From an uncultured Prevotella sp. (GTDB lineage: Bacteria; Bacteroidota; Bacteroidia; Bacteroidales; Bacteroidaceae): a DNA stretch of 19,445 nt. Below the pieces are notes generated by a model that made no database searches, had not been told where the DNA came from, and saw only the letters and a list, made by a program, of their open reading frames with translations. The stretch covers positions 1-19,445 of the forward strand of contig CAMOTK010000009.1 in NCBI GenBank assembly GCA_946625715.1. The letters run 5' to 3'. Shown piece by piece: positions 1 to 8,100 of the stretch. The stretch's first letter is position 1, and every line of letters begins with the position of its first letter. The position numbers and the translations under genes were made by a program.

Positions 1-1507
1 CGTGGCCGTCCTTGTCGTGGGGCTTCAGGAAGATGGCACAGAGGGCCGGCGACAGTGTCAGGGCGTTCATGGCCGAGATGAAGATGGCGGTGGCCATCGT
101 CACACCGAACTCACGATAGAACGTACCCGAGGTGCCACCGATGAACGACACGGGGATGAACACCGAAGCCATCACAAGGGTGATGGAGATGATGGCACCC
201 GAAATCTCGTTCATGGCGTCGATACTGGCCGTCAGCGGGCTCTTGTAGCCTTGGTCGAGCTTGGCGTGCACGGCCTCGACCACCACAATGGCGTCGTCGA
301 CCACGATGGCAATAGCCAGCAGCAAGGCCGAGAGCACCAGCAGGTTGATGGAGAAACCGAACACCGAGAGGAAGAAGAACGTACCTACGAGCGATACGGG
401 CACGGCAATCAGCGGGATGAGCGTTGAGCGCCAGTCCTGCAGGAACACGTAGATGACGATGAACACGAGGATGAGCGTGAAGAACAGCGTGAACACCACC
501 TCCTCGATAGAAGCATAGAGGAACTCGGTGACGTCGTAGTTAATCTTATAGCTCATGCCCGGCGGGAACAGCTTGGCCTGCTCTTCCAGCTCGGCCTTCA
601 CCTGCTTGGCAATCTCGTTGGCGTTCGAGCCGGCAATCTGCTGCACCATGCCCATCACCGACGGGATGTTGTTGTTCTTCATCGACACAGAGTACTGCTG
701 TCCGCCCAGTTCAATCTTGGCCACATCCTTCAGCTTGAGCGTCTGACCGTTGGCATCGCTCGTGATGATGATGTTGCCAAACTCCTCGGGGGTCTTGAAG
801 CGGCCCGTGTAGCGCATGGCATACTCGTAGGCCACGTCTGACTCCTGACCGAAGTTACCCGGAGCAGCCTCGATGTTCTGCTCGGCCAGCAGACCGGCGA
901 TGTCGCTCGGCATGAGGCCATACTGCTTCATCACATCGGGCTTCAGCCAAATGCGCATGGCATAGGTCTTCAGACCGGGGCTCTGCACGTCGCCCACGCC
1001 CTGAATACGCTTGATGGCGGGCACAATGTTGATGTTGTTATAGTTCGTGAGGAACTCGTCGTCGTAGCGACCGTCAGAGGTGAGGGTGAACATGAGCACC
1101 TGCGACGTCTGACGCTTCATCACGGTCACACCGATGCGCGTCACCTCGGCAGGCAGCAGGGCCTGAGCCTGCGACACGCGGTTCTGCACGTTGACGGCAC
1201 ACATATCGGCGTTCATGCCCTGACGGAACAAGATGCTCATCTGGGCCGAACCCGACGAGGCGGTCGACGTGATGTAGTCCATGCCTTCCACACCGTTGAT
1301 GCTCTCTTCGAGCGGTGTAATCACGGAGTTCTTCACCGTCTCGGCATCGGCACCAGGATAGCTGGTGTACACCACGACCGTAGGCGGTGCAATATCGGGA
1401 TACTGCTCAATGGGCAGCGATGTCAGTCCGATAAATCCCAGCAGCACCAAGACGATGGAAATCACCGTCGAGAGCACCGGGCGTTTGATAAAGGTTGTAA
1501 ATGTCAT
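1..1507 (-). CDS. RND efflux pump inner-membrane permease (AcrB/HAE1 family), partial
   Basis: Proton-driven inner-membrane pump of a tripartite multidrug efflux complex. The reading frame is open from ATG at 1507 to the window edge, giving 502 of the roughly 1,040 residues usual for the family, so the C-terminal half lies outside. The N-terminus has the classic cytoplasmic start MTFTTFIKRPVLS, a first membrane helix at about 9-29, and the LPIEQYPDIAPP segment typical of AcrB relatives. The porter domain follows, then membrane helices around residues 335-500. The motif VVDDAIVVVEAV holds D404 and D405, which match the proton-relay pair D407/D408 of E. coli AcrB. It starts 35 nt after the adaptor gene on the same strand, so the two are co-transcribed; an outer-membrane TolC-like factor would be expected next, beyond the window. 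Substrate cannot be told from sequence. Confidence 0.96.
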   Translation of the reverse strand, partial: MTFTTFIKRPVLSTVISIVLVLLGFIGLTSLPIEQYPDIAPPTVVVYTSYPGADAETVKNSVITPLEESINGVEGMDYITSTASSGSAQMSILFRQGMNADMCAVNVQNRVSQAQALLPAEVTRIGVTVMKRQTSQVLMFTLTSDGRYDDEFLTNYNNINIVPAIKRIQGVGDVQSPGLKTYAMRIWLKPDVMKQYGLMPSDIAGLLAEQNIEAAPGNFGQESDVAYEYAMRYTGRFKTPEEFGNIIITSDANGQTLKLKDVAKIELGGQQYSVSMKNNNIPSVMGMVQQIAGSNANEIAKQVKAELEEQAKLFPPGMSYKINYDVTEFLYASIEEVVFTLFFTLILVFIVIYVFLQDWRSTLIPLIAVPVSLVGTFFFLSVFGFSINLLVLSALLLAIAIVVDDAIVVVEAVHAKLDQGYKSPLTASIDAMNEISGAIISITLVMASVFIPVSFIGGTSGTFYREFGVTMATAIFISAMNALTLSPALCAIFLKPHDKDGH

Positions 1508-1545
1508 GTTGATTTACGATTTAACAATTTACAATTTACGATTTA
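1508..1545. repeat. A/T-rich short tandem repeat between adaptor and pump genes
   Basis: The gap between the two efflux genes, with the adaptor's last bases, is built almost wholly of 7-8 nt units related to AAATCGTA and AATTGTA, read on the minus strand. It is imperfect, with five units. It separates a stop from the next start without any Shine-Dalgarno sequence. Such spacers are the only non-coding part of the operon here. Function unknown. Confidence 0.6.
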
Positions 1546-2721
1546 TTTCTTCATCGCGTTCACAATATCGCTGGCACTCATGGCTTTGGCCTGCTCGTCA
1601 ATCTTCTGCTGATAGCGCTCGGGCGTGATGGGCACAATCTCCATCTGGTCGCTCAGCTTGGTGATGCCATTGGTCACGTAGCGATCGCCTACCTTCAGAC
1701 CGTCGATGACGATGTAGTTGTCGCCATCGGCCTGCGGGTCGACCTTGATTTCGGTGTACTTCACCTTGTTGTCCTTACCCACGGTGTAGACGAACTTCTT
1801 GTTCTGCACTTCGGAAACCACCGACTGGGGAATGACGATGGCCGACGTGCTCACCTTCGGCACGATAATCTGGCCGGCGCCACCGCTCTTCAGCAGACGC
1901 TCGGGGTTGGGGAAGTGTGCCTTCAGCTGGGCTGTGCCCGTGGCCTGGTCGATGACGCCGCTCATGGTCACCACCTTACCCTCGTGGGCATAGATGGTGC
2001 CGTCGGCCAGCTGCAGCTTCACCGGCGGGAAGGCAGCCACGGCGCCGTTCAGTCCACCGGCCTGCTTGGCCAGCGCGAGCATGTCTTTCTCGTTGACCGA
2101 GAAGTAGATTTCCATCTGACTGATGTCGCTCACCTTGGTCAGCGTGGTAGCGCTGCTCACGAGTGCACCCACCTTGAAGGGAATGGTACCAACCACGCCC
2201 TTGGCGGGGCTCTTCACGTAGCAGTAGCTCAGCAGTTCCTTGGCCGAAGCCAGGGCAGCCTGAGCCTGTGCCAGCTGGGCCTGTGCGCTGTTGTAAGAAT
2301 TCTCCGAGGTCTGCAGCTCATAGTCGCCGATGACCTTGTTCTCATGCAGTTTCTTCGAGTTCTCATAGGTCAGACGGGCTGTATTCACCTGCGACGCAGC
2401 AGTGTTCACAGTGGCCTGAGCCTGGCGCACCTGTGCCTGATAGGTCTCATTGTCGATGACGAAGAGCAACTGTCCTGCGCCAACCGACTGTCCTTCTTTC
2501 ACACAAATCTTTGTCAGGAAACCCGAAGCCTTCGGATGGATTTCCACATCCTGAATACCATTGACGATGGCAGGATAGGTGGTTTGCATGTCGGCATTCT
2601 GCGTGCCAACGGTCACCACGGGGTACTCGTTGTCGCCAAACTGGGGGCGTCCGCCGCTCTTGCCGCAAGAAGCCAGCAGGGCCGTTGCAGCCACAACCAT
2701 CAAAATCTTGTTTGTTTTCAT
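1543..2721 (-). CDS. RND efflux periplasmic adaptor (membrane fusion lipoprotein)
   Basis: Links the inner-membrane RND pump to an outer-membrane channel. I take ATG 2721 as start (392 aa): MKTNKILMVVAATALLASCG is a clean lipoprotein signal with lipobox LASC, whereas the in-frame ATG at 2778 would put 19 residues in front of it. After the Cys come a first half of the lipoyl/barrel-sandwich domain (PKASGFLTKICVKEGQSV), an alpha-helical hairpin rich in A and Q (about 105-165, ending LLSYCYVKSPAKGVVG), the second lipoyl half, a beta-barrel and a membrane-proximal domain near the C-terminus (VSEVQNKKFVYTVGKD). Length and domain order are normal for AcrA/MexA-type proteins of Bacteroidetes. It is the first gene of the operon with the RND pump; no regulator gene is adjacent. 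Confidence 0.95.
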   Translation of the reverse strand: MKTNKILMVVAATALLASCGKSGGRPQFGDNEYPVVTVGTQNADMQTTYPAIVNGIQDVEIHPKASGFLTKICVKEGQSVGAGQLLFVIDNETYQAQVRQAQATVNTAASQVNTARLTYENSKKLHENKVIGDYELQTSENSYNSAQAQLAQAQAALASAKELLSYCYVKSPAKGVVGTIPFKVGALVSSATTLTKVSDISQMEIYFSVNEKDMLALAKQAGGLNGAVAAFPPVKLQLADGTIYAHEGKVVTMSGVIDQATGTAQLKAHFPNPERLLKSGGAGQIIVPKVSTSAIVIPQSVVSEVQNKKFVYTVGKDNKVKYTEIKVDPQADGDNYIVIDGLKVGDRYVTNGITKLSDQMEIVPITPERYQQKIDEQAKAMSASDIVNAMKK

Positions 2722-2804
2722 ACGTTCTTTTATTGTGTTAATTATTTCTTTAATAAGTAATAAGGTGTAAAACTTCACGCCGATGGTTTAGTTTTTTCGA
2801 GCTG

Positions 2805-2812
2805 CAAAATTA
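2805..2812 (-). promoter_or_regulatory. Possible -7 element of the efflux operon promoter
   Basis: On the minus strand the sequence reads TAATTTTG, matching the Bacteroidetes -7 consensus TAnnTTTG. It would start the mRNA near 2799 and leave a leader of about 75 nt before ATG 2721. No good TTTG -33 box is seen at the right spacing (only A-rich sequence), so support is moderate. Confidence 0.45.
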
Positions 2813-3008
2813 CAAAAAAAAGCACATAAAAGTATCGATTGAGTTGTATTTTTAGCAATTATTAGGAAAGAGCCGCAGAAAGGAAATAAAAAAAAAGCAT
2901 CATCGAGCACCAGCTCGGCGGATGGCCCTTGACCAAAATGTCGCTATTTTTTATTTTGATGTGATTAACAATTTGTGCTCCAAAAAAAATTTCTTCAATT
3001 TTGGCGTT

Positions 3009-3407
3009 TACCTACACTACACGTCTTAATCCACTGGTTCACAGAAAGATAACAAGTGTAGGTAGCCTCAATTTTCCTACCTCTACCTACACAAAATGGC
3101 ATTTTTCAGCCAAAAACAGGCATTTTTCATAGTCGACTTTGCGCTATATATCTGAAAATAAAGCAGTTCAACAATAGTAAAATGACAGAGAACTGTTAGT
3201 TTCTGACTGGAAAACTAACAGTTTCATGGGCGAATACTAACAGTTCGCGGCGTTAGAACTAAATAGGAACGAAAAAAATTCTACATCCAAAATTACAAAA
3301 TTTGTCAAGTAAATTGGCAAAAGTGAAGGTAGCGTGTAGGTAAAACGAGGCTACCTACACGCCTTAAACATCTGTGCAACAGATGGTTAGCCTGCAAAGT
3401 GTAGGTA
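3009..3407. repeat. Cluster of six TACCTACAC / GTGTAGGTA nonamers
   Basis: Exact copies lie at 3009-3017 (TACCTACAC), 3056-3064 (GTGTAGGTA), 3084-3092 (TACCTACAC), 3334-3342 (GTGTAGGTA), 3352-3360 (TACCTACAC) and 3399-3407 (GTGTAGGTA). Two groups of three alternate in direction. The 14-mer GTGTAGGTAGCCTC at 3056-3069 has its exact reverse complement at 3347-3360, so a 305-bp segment is bounded by inverted repeats. GTGTAGGTAAAAC occurs twice as a direct repeat (3334-3346, 3399-3411). The 11-bp arms at 3332-3342 and 3352-3362 form a perfect hairpin with a 9-nt loop. Confidence 0.85.
3191..3260. repeat. CTGTTAGT inverted repeats (two hairpins plus a third copy)
   Basis: AACTGTTAGTTT at 3191-3202 pairs perfectly with 3212-3223 over a 9-nt loop. 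A further copy, ACTAACAGTT, lies at 3236-3245. AGTTC (3242-3246) and GAACT (3256-3260) form a second small stem, again with a 9-nt loop. The block sits between the two TACCTACAC groups. Confidence 0.75.
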
Positions 3408-3535
3408 AAACCCATTTTTCCAACTTTTTCTCAGAAAAATTTTGGGATAACAAAAAGGCGGAAATTAAGTGATTACTTGGTAGAAAATCAAACTGCACAC
3501 AAAGACACGAAGACACAATGTTATTTTACGGTCAC

Positions 3536-3579
3536 AAAAAACGCTCCTTGCGTTTTGCGAAAACACAAGGAGCGTTTTT
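3536..3579 (-). terminator. Strong intrinsic terminator of the susCD operon
   Basis: A 14-bp perfect stem (3537-3550 with 3566-3579, core ACGCTCCTTG) continues after one mismatch as a further 5-bp stem closed by a GCG loop. Runs of A and T flank both sides, so on the minus strand the hairpin is followed by a U-tract. It lies 46 bp after the SusD stop codon. By symmetry it could also stop plus-strand transcription. Confidence 0.85.
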
Positions 3580-3624
3580 AAGAAACACTATATGCGTGTG
3601 CTAATGCTTATCGGAAGCAAACGA

Positions 3625-5136
3625 TTAGCGGCTTCCACCAGCCCACCAGACATTCTCGGTGAAGATGTACATACCCGATTCGTTGCCGGTACCGAAGAGA
3701 GCGGCAACGTTGGGGTTCGACACCACGTCGCTATCACCATAAGGCAAGCGGAGCGGCCAACGGTTGCCCACACTCGAGGTGTTGTTGGGGTTGGTCAGCG
3801 TCACGGGATATGTACCGTCGCAATAGCGTATGCGGCGAATGTCGTTGTAGGTCTCAATCTGCTCGGTAGCAGCCTGTGCCAGATACTTCTCGATGAGAAT
3901 CTCCTGAAGCGGGTTGGCTGTGAAGAGCGGAGCGATGTTAGCCAGATAAGCCTGAATATCGCTATCGGTGACAGACATGCCCACAAACTCGCCACCGATA
4001 GCATAGTAGTAGTTCTGCGATGCGGTGACGCCTTCGACGAAGGCATCTGTAGCGTCCTGTCCCAGACGAGCCTGAGCCTCGGCAAGGATGAAATAGAGCT
4101 CTGCCTCACTGAAGATGTTCAGAGGAGCTGCGCCATTCTCCAGCCAGAGCGGGAAATTGCAATATTTGGTCTCCTTAGCCAGATTCTGGTCGCCAGGCTG
4201 GGCAGTGATGCCCGTGGGGTCATAACCTTCGAGCGTCCAGCAAGCATCGTTGTTGTAGATAGCCAGACGCGGATCCTGACGAGCTTCCATGAGGTTGCTC
4301 ACCGTAGTCGTCGTACCGATGTAGTAGCGGCTCCAGTGATAGGCAGACCACGAGTTGTCGGCTGTGACACCATTGAAAGCATCGATAGCGAAACCTTGGA
4401 AACCGCCGTCGATGGCAGCCTGAGCCTCAGCAACCACATCGGCCAGCACGCTGTTGTCGCGGCCGTAGGTGTGGAGCAGATAGCGTGCCTTGACAGCATG
4501 GCCGAAGGCAGCCCAAAGATCAGTGTCGCCGCCGTAGACGAGGTCCTGACCGCCAGCATGACTACCGCCGGCAGCGAGGTTGGCCTGTGCATCGTCGAGG
4601 AGCTTGAAGATAGCCTTGTAGATATCTTCCTGTTTGTCGACCTTTGGAGCAGACACATCGGAGAAGCACTCTGAGAAAGGTATGTCTCCGTGCAGGTCGG
4701 TCAGAATGCCCCAGTTCAGAGCATAGAGAATCTGAGCCATGCCCAGCAGGTCTTTCTTGTCGGCGTCCATACCGCCCTCGCTGCACTTGTCAATCATCTG
4801 CTTCAGATTCATGAGGTTAGAGTAGGTGGCGTTCCACTCATTGTTGAAAGTTGTGGCACCAGCCATCTCAGCGACGTTTCTCACCTCAACGTTCTTCAGC
4901 TGGTTGTTGCCCGTACCGAAAAGCTGCTCGGTGTAGGACGACACATACCAGGCATAGGAACCGTTCACCACAGAGTAGGCCGTAGCCACCTCTGCATCCG
5001 TCAGCTGGAACTTTGCCCCCACCCTGTCGGCAGTCTTGAGGGTCTCGTCCTCGTTAATCTCGTCCATGAGGTTCTCGGAGCACGAGGTGACAAGCAAAGT
5101 AGCCAACGCTAAGCCGAATAAATATTTTATTTTCAT
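3625..5136 (-). CDS. SusD/RagB-family outer-membrane nutrient-binding lipoprotein (SusD-like_2 type)
   Basis: Surface lipoprotein that forms the lid of a SusC-type transporter and helps capture substrate. 503 aa. MKIKYLFGLALATLLVTSC is a lipoprotein signal peptide with lipobox LVTSC; the following SENLMDEINEDE is acidic, as expected of the Bacteroidetes signal for export to the cell surface. The body is helix-rich. Segments such as LYALNWGILTDLHGDIPFSE, EDIYKAIFKLLDDAQANL, the DPRLAIYN stretch and LNIFSEAELYFILAEA are characteristic of the SusD-like_2 branch, and RWPLRLPYGDSDVVSNPN is typical of its C-terminus. It is read 45 nt after susC from the same promoter. Substrate is unknown: no glycosidase, sulfatase, peptidase or regulator gene is adjacent, so oligopeptides are as possible as glycans. 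Confidence 0.93.
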   Translation of the reverse strand: MKIKYLFGLALATLLVTSCSENLMDEINEDETLKTADRVGAKFQLTDAEVATAYSVVNGSYAWYVSSYTEQLFGTGNNQLKNVEVRNVAEMAGATTFNNEWNATYSNLMNLKQMIDKCSEGGMDADKKDLLGMAQILYALNWGILTDLHGDIPFSECFSDVSAPKVDKQEDIYKAIFKLLDDAQANLAAGGSHAGGQDLVYGGDTDLWAAFGHAVKARYLLHTYGRDNSVLADVVAEAQAAIDGGFQGFAIDAFNGVTADNSWSAYHWSRYYIGTTTTVSNLMEARQDPRLAIYNNDACWTLEGYDPTGITAQPGDQNLAKETKYCNFPLWLENGAAPLNIFSEAELYFILAEAQARLGQDATDAFVEGVTASQNYYYAIGGEFVGMSVTDSDIQAYLANIAPLFTANPLQEILIEKYLAQAATEQIETYNDIRRIRYCDGTYPVTLTNPNNTSSVGNRWPLRLPYGDSDVVSNPNVAALFGTGNESGMYIFTENVWWAGGSR

Positions 5137-5181
5137 ATTCTTTCTTTTTACTGATTAGTTATCTGTTTACCATCCCATTGC

Positions 5182-8100
5182 TTAGAACGTAATCTTCAGG
5201 CCGCCACCGAAGCTCGATGTGCTGGGTGTAGAGAAACGCTCGAAGTAACCACTCATGTTTGTATTACCCTGCGAGTTTTCCGGATCGATGTCTGGCATCT
5301 TGGCCCAGATGAGCACGTTGCGTGCGAAAGCGAAGACGTTGAGGTCGATACCCCAGAAGCGCGGAATCTGATAGCTCAGCGTAACGTCGCGTAACTTCCA
5401 GAAGCTGGTGTCGAAGATGCCGGCTTCGGTGACATCGTTGTAGGCCTGATACCACTCCTGTTTGCTCACCTCTTTGGAGTTGGGCTGACCAGTAGCCTCG
5501 TCGATGCCTTCGCCCACCATCGTACCCTCATGATAGGGCAGCGATGCCTGTGTTGCACCGAAGTAGTTCATGGTCAGGATGGTACCGGCATACATCTTGC
5601 CACCCTTCTGCCAGTCGAGCGTAGCCGACAGCGACAGGCGCTTGTAGCGTGCCGAGAGGTTGATGCCCACGTTAAAGTCGGGAGCACATTCGCCAAGATT
5701 CTGGCTCGAACCGGTGGCCTGAGGCAGACCGTCGACGAGCAGCAGCTGACCTGCCTCGTTGCGCTTGAAGGCTGTACCATAGATGTTAGGATAGTTATAG
5801 CCAGCCTGTGCGCGCACCTGAGGCTCAACGAAGCCGCCCAGCATGATGCTCTCTACGCCAGGAGCGAGCTCCTTCACCTTATTGGAAATCTTTGTGAAGT
5901 TGACACCGAGGTTCAGGTCGTAGTCCTTCTGCTGCAGGATGGCGCCGTTGATAGAGAGTTCGTGTGCCCATGTGGTCATGCGTCCGGCATTGGTACGCAG
6001 GTACTGGTAGCCGGTAGAACCTGCCGTAGGAACATCGAAGATTTGGTTCTTCACATCCTGGTAGCTGGCGGTGTACTCCAGACGCAGGCGGTTTTTGAAG
6101 AAGTTCAGGTCGACACCAAACTCATAGTTGGTAGTATTCTGCGGCTTCAAGTCCGGGTCGTAGGCCACATAATACGGCACGAAGCTCTGTGCACCGCCAA
6201 CGGGATAAGCCAGAGGGGTATAGACATACATACCACTGCCGTATGCTGGCGCGTAGTAATAGTTGGGGTAATACTGACCTGCCTGTCCTACCTGTGCATA
6301 CGAGAGGCGCAGCTTACCATAGGAGAGGATGCTGTTGTCCTTCAGGCCGGGCAGCTCGGTGAAGATCCAACCCAGCGACACTGAGGGATAGAAGTAGGTG
6401 CGGTTGCCACGAGGCATCGACGACACACGGTCGGCACGGCCTGTGACGGTGAGATAGAGTTGGTTGGCCCAGCTCAACGAAGCCTGTCCGAAGAAGCCGA
6501 TGGTGCGGTCCTTGAGATGTCCCATGGTGTAGACGTCTACGCTGGCAGCATTCTCGATGACGGGCTGTCCGTACCAAGACAGGCCGGAAGCGTCATAATC
6601 CCAATTGCGATAATTCTCGTGGTTGAACTCGTTGCCCAGGAGCACGCCGAGGTCCCACTCCTTCTGGTTGCCGAACTTTGCGGTGAAGTTGATGGTGAAC
6701 AGGTTGTTGAAGATGTTGCGCTGCACGCCCCTATCCTCGACCTCGCCTTTAGTGTTGTAGGCAGACCCCACCTCGGCAATGGTCATATTGTCGGTGGTGT
6801 AGACATCGATACCGGCCTGCTCACGGAAGGTCAGCTTAAAGCCCTCACCCCAATTCAGCTTCGGGCTATACTCAAAGTAGACATTACCGAAGACGCGGTT
6901 GGTGTGCTGGCGGAACTCGTCGTTGTCCGACCACCAATAGGGGTTGTTGAAGGTGGTAGAACGGTAGGAAATCTGTGACGTGGGGTCCTGGGGTTTGTGG
7001 GTGGGCGTACCCTTCAGGTTGTATTCGGCAGGAGCACCATAGACCACGTTGACAATACCATTATTGGCACCCGGTGTAGAGCTGATTTTCGTCGAGGTGT
7101 AGTTGGCCGTGAAACCGGTCTTCCACTGCTCGTCGATGTCATAATCCACAGCGGCGCGAGCACCCGTACGCATCATGCCCGTCGAGGGGACGAGACCCTT
7201 CTGGTAGGTGTCGTTGATGCCAAACGAGTAGCTAATCTGGTTCTTGCGCTGCGAAATGTTGAACGTAGCGTTCTGGGTGATGCCCGTCTGGAAGTAGTCG
7301 CCCACATTGTCGTAAGTCTGCGGCGTGGTCCAGCCGTCGAGGCCGGCAGCAGCGTACTTCGGGTTGTAGTACTGTCCCTGGTGCAGTCCGCTGGCAGTGT
7401 AGCTGTTGGCCACGTTGCCACCATAGGTGGGGTCGTTGGGCAGGTCGGCAATCTTCGGGCCCCAGGACATAGACGACGATGGGTTGTAGGCATCGATGCT
7501 GTTACCCTGTGCATAGACGTCCTGATGCTTGAACTTGCGGCTCAAGGTCTGGGCGCTGATATCGGTCGAGACCGTGATGACGGGTTTCTGCGTCATCTTG
7601 CTACCACGCTTGGTGGTAATAACGATGACACCGTTGGAACCACGCATACCATAGATGGCTGAAGCAGCCTGGCCCTTCAGCACGTTGATGCTCTCGATGT
7701 CCTCGGGATTGAGGTCGATGCTACGGTTCGAAAAGTCGGCACCCGTCACTGAATTAAGGGTAGAGAAGTCGGGGGTAGAGGCGATAGGCATACCGTCGAC
7801 CACATAGAGCGGCGAGTTGTTGCCGTCGAACGAACGGGCACCACGGATGACAATCTGGGCCGAAGCACCCGGCGCGCCCGACGACTGTCGCACGCTCACA
7901 CCGGTGAGCTTGCCTTGGATGGCACTCGAGAGCGACGACGTACCGGCGATGTTCAGGTCCTCTGACTTCAGTTCCTGAGAGGCATAGCCCAGCGACTTCT
8001 TCTCGCGAGAGAGACCCATTGCGGTCACCACGATTTCATCAATATTAGTGTCGCCATTGCGCAAGACAATGCGCATGTTTGGGCGAGCACTCACTTCAAG

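Larger units (their letters stand above)
2813..3535. other. Long A/T-rich intergenic region with clustered inverted repeats
   Basis: About 720 bp with no credible gene on either strand; it lies between the efflux operon promoter and the SusCD terminator, both of which read toward the left. It holds six copies of TACCTACAC/GTGTAGGTA (3009-3407), three hairpins (3191-3223, 3242-3260, 3332-3362), a direct repeat of GGCATTTTTCA (3098-3108 and 3119-3129), and a lone GC-rich patch at 2898-2930. Base composition is far more A/T-rich than the flanking genes. It could be a decayed mobile element, a structured RNA locus or a protein-binding region; sequence alone does not decide. Confidence 0.7.

Noticed and set aside
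2..427. Plus-strand open frame at the window start.
   Set aside because: It is the complement of the RND pump frame, which carries clear family motifs and continues across the window edge.
3009..3407. CRISPR array as explanation of the TACCTACAC repeats.
   Set aside because: Repeats are only 9 nt, alternate in direction, and have spacing from 9 to 240 nt; no cas genes are present.
3499..3520. Short tandem GAAGACAC/AAAGACAC repeat before the SusCD terminator.
   Set aside because: Only about two and a half imperfect units; too short to claim as a feature.
2941..3535. Replication origin in the repeat-rich intergenic region.
   Set aside because: No DnaA boxes (TTATCCACA-like) were found, and dnaA or other origin-linked genes are absent; the nonamers are not a known iteron.
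3592..4674. A 360-codon plus-strand frame opposite the SusD gene.
   Set aside because: Antisense to a clear SusD lipoprotein; no signal, domain or promoter, and it begins inside the terminator-proximal region by chance.
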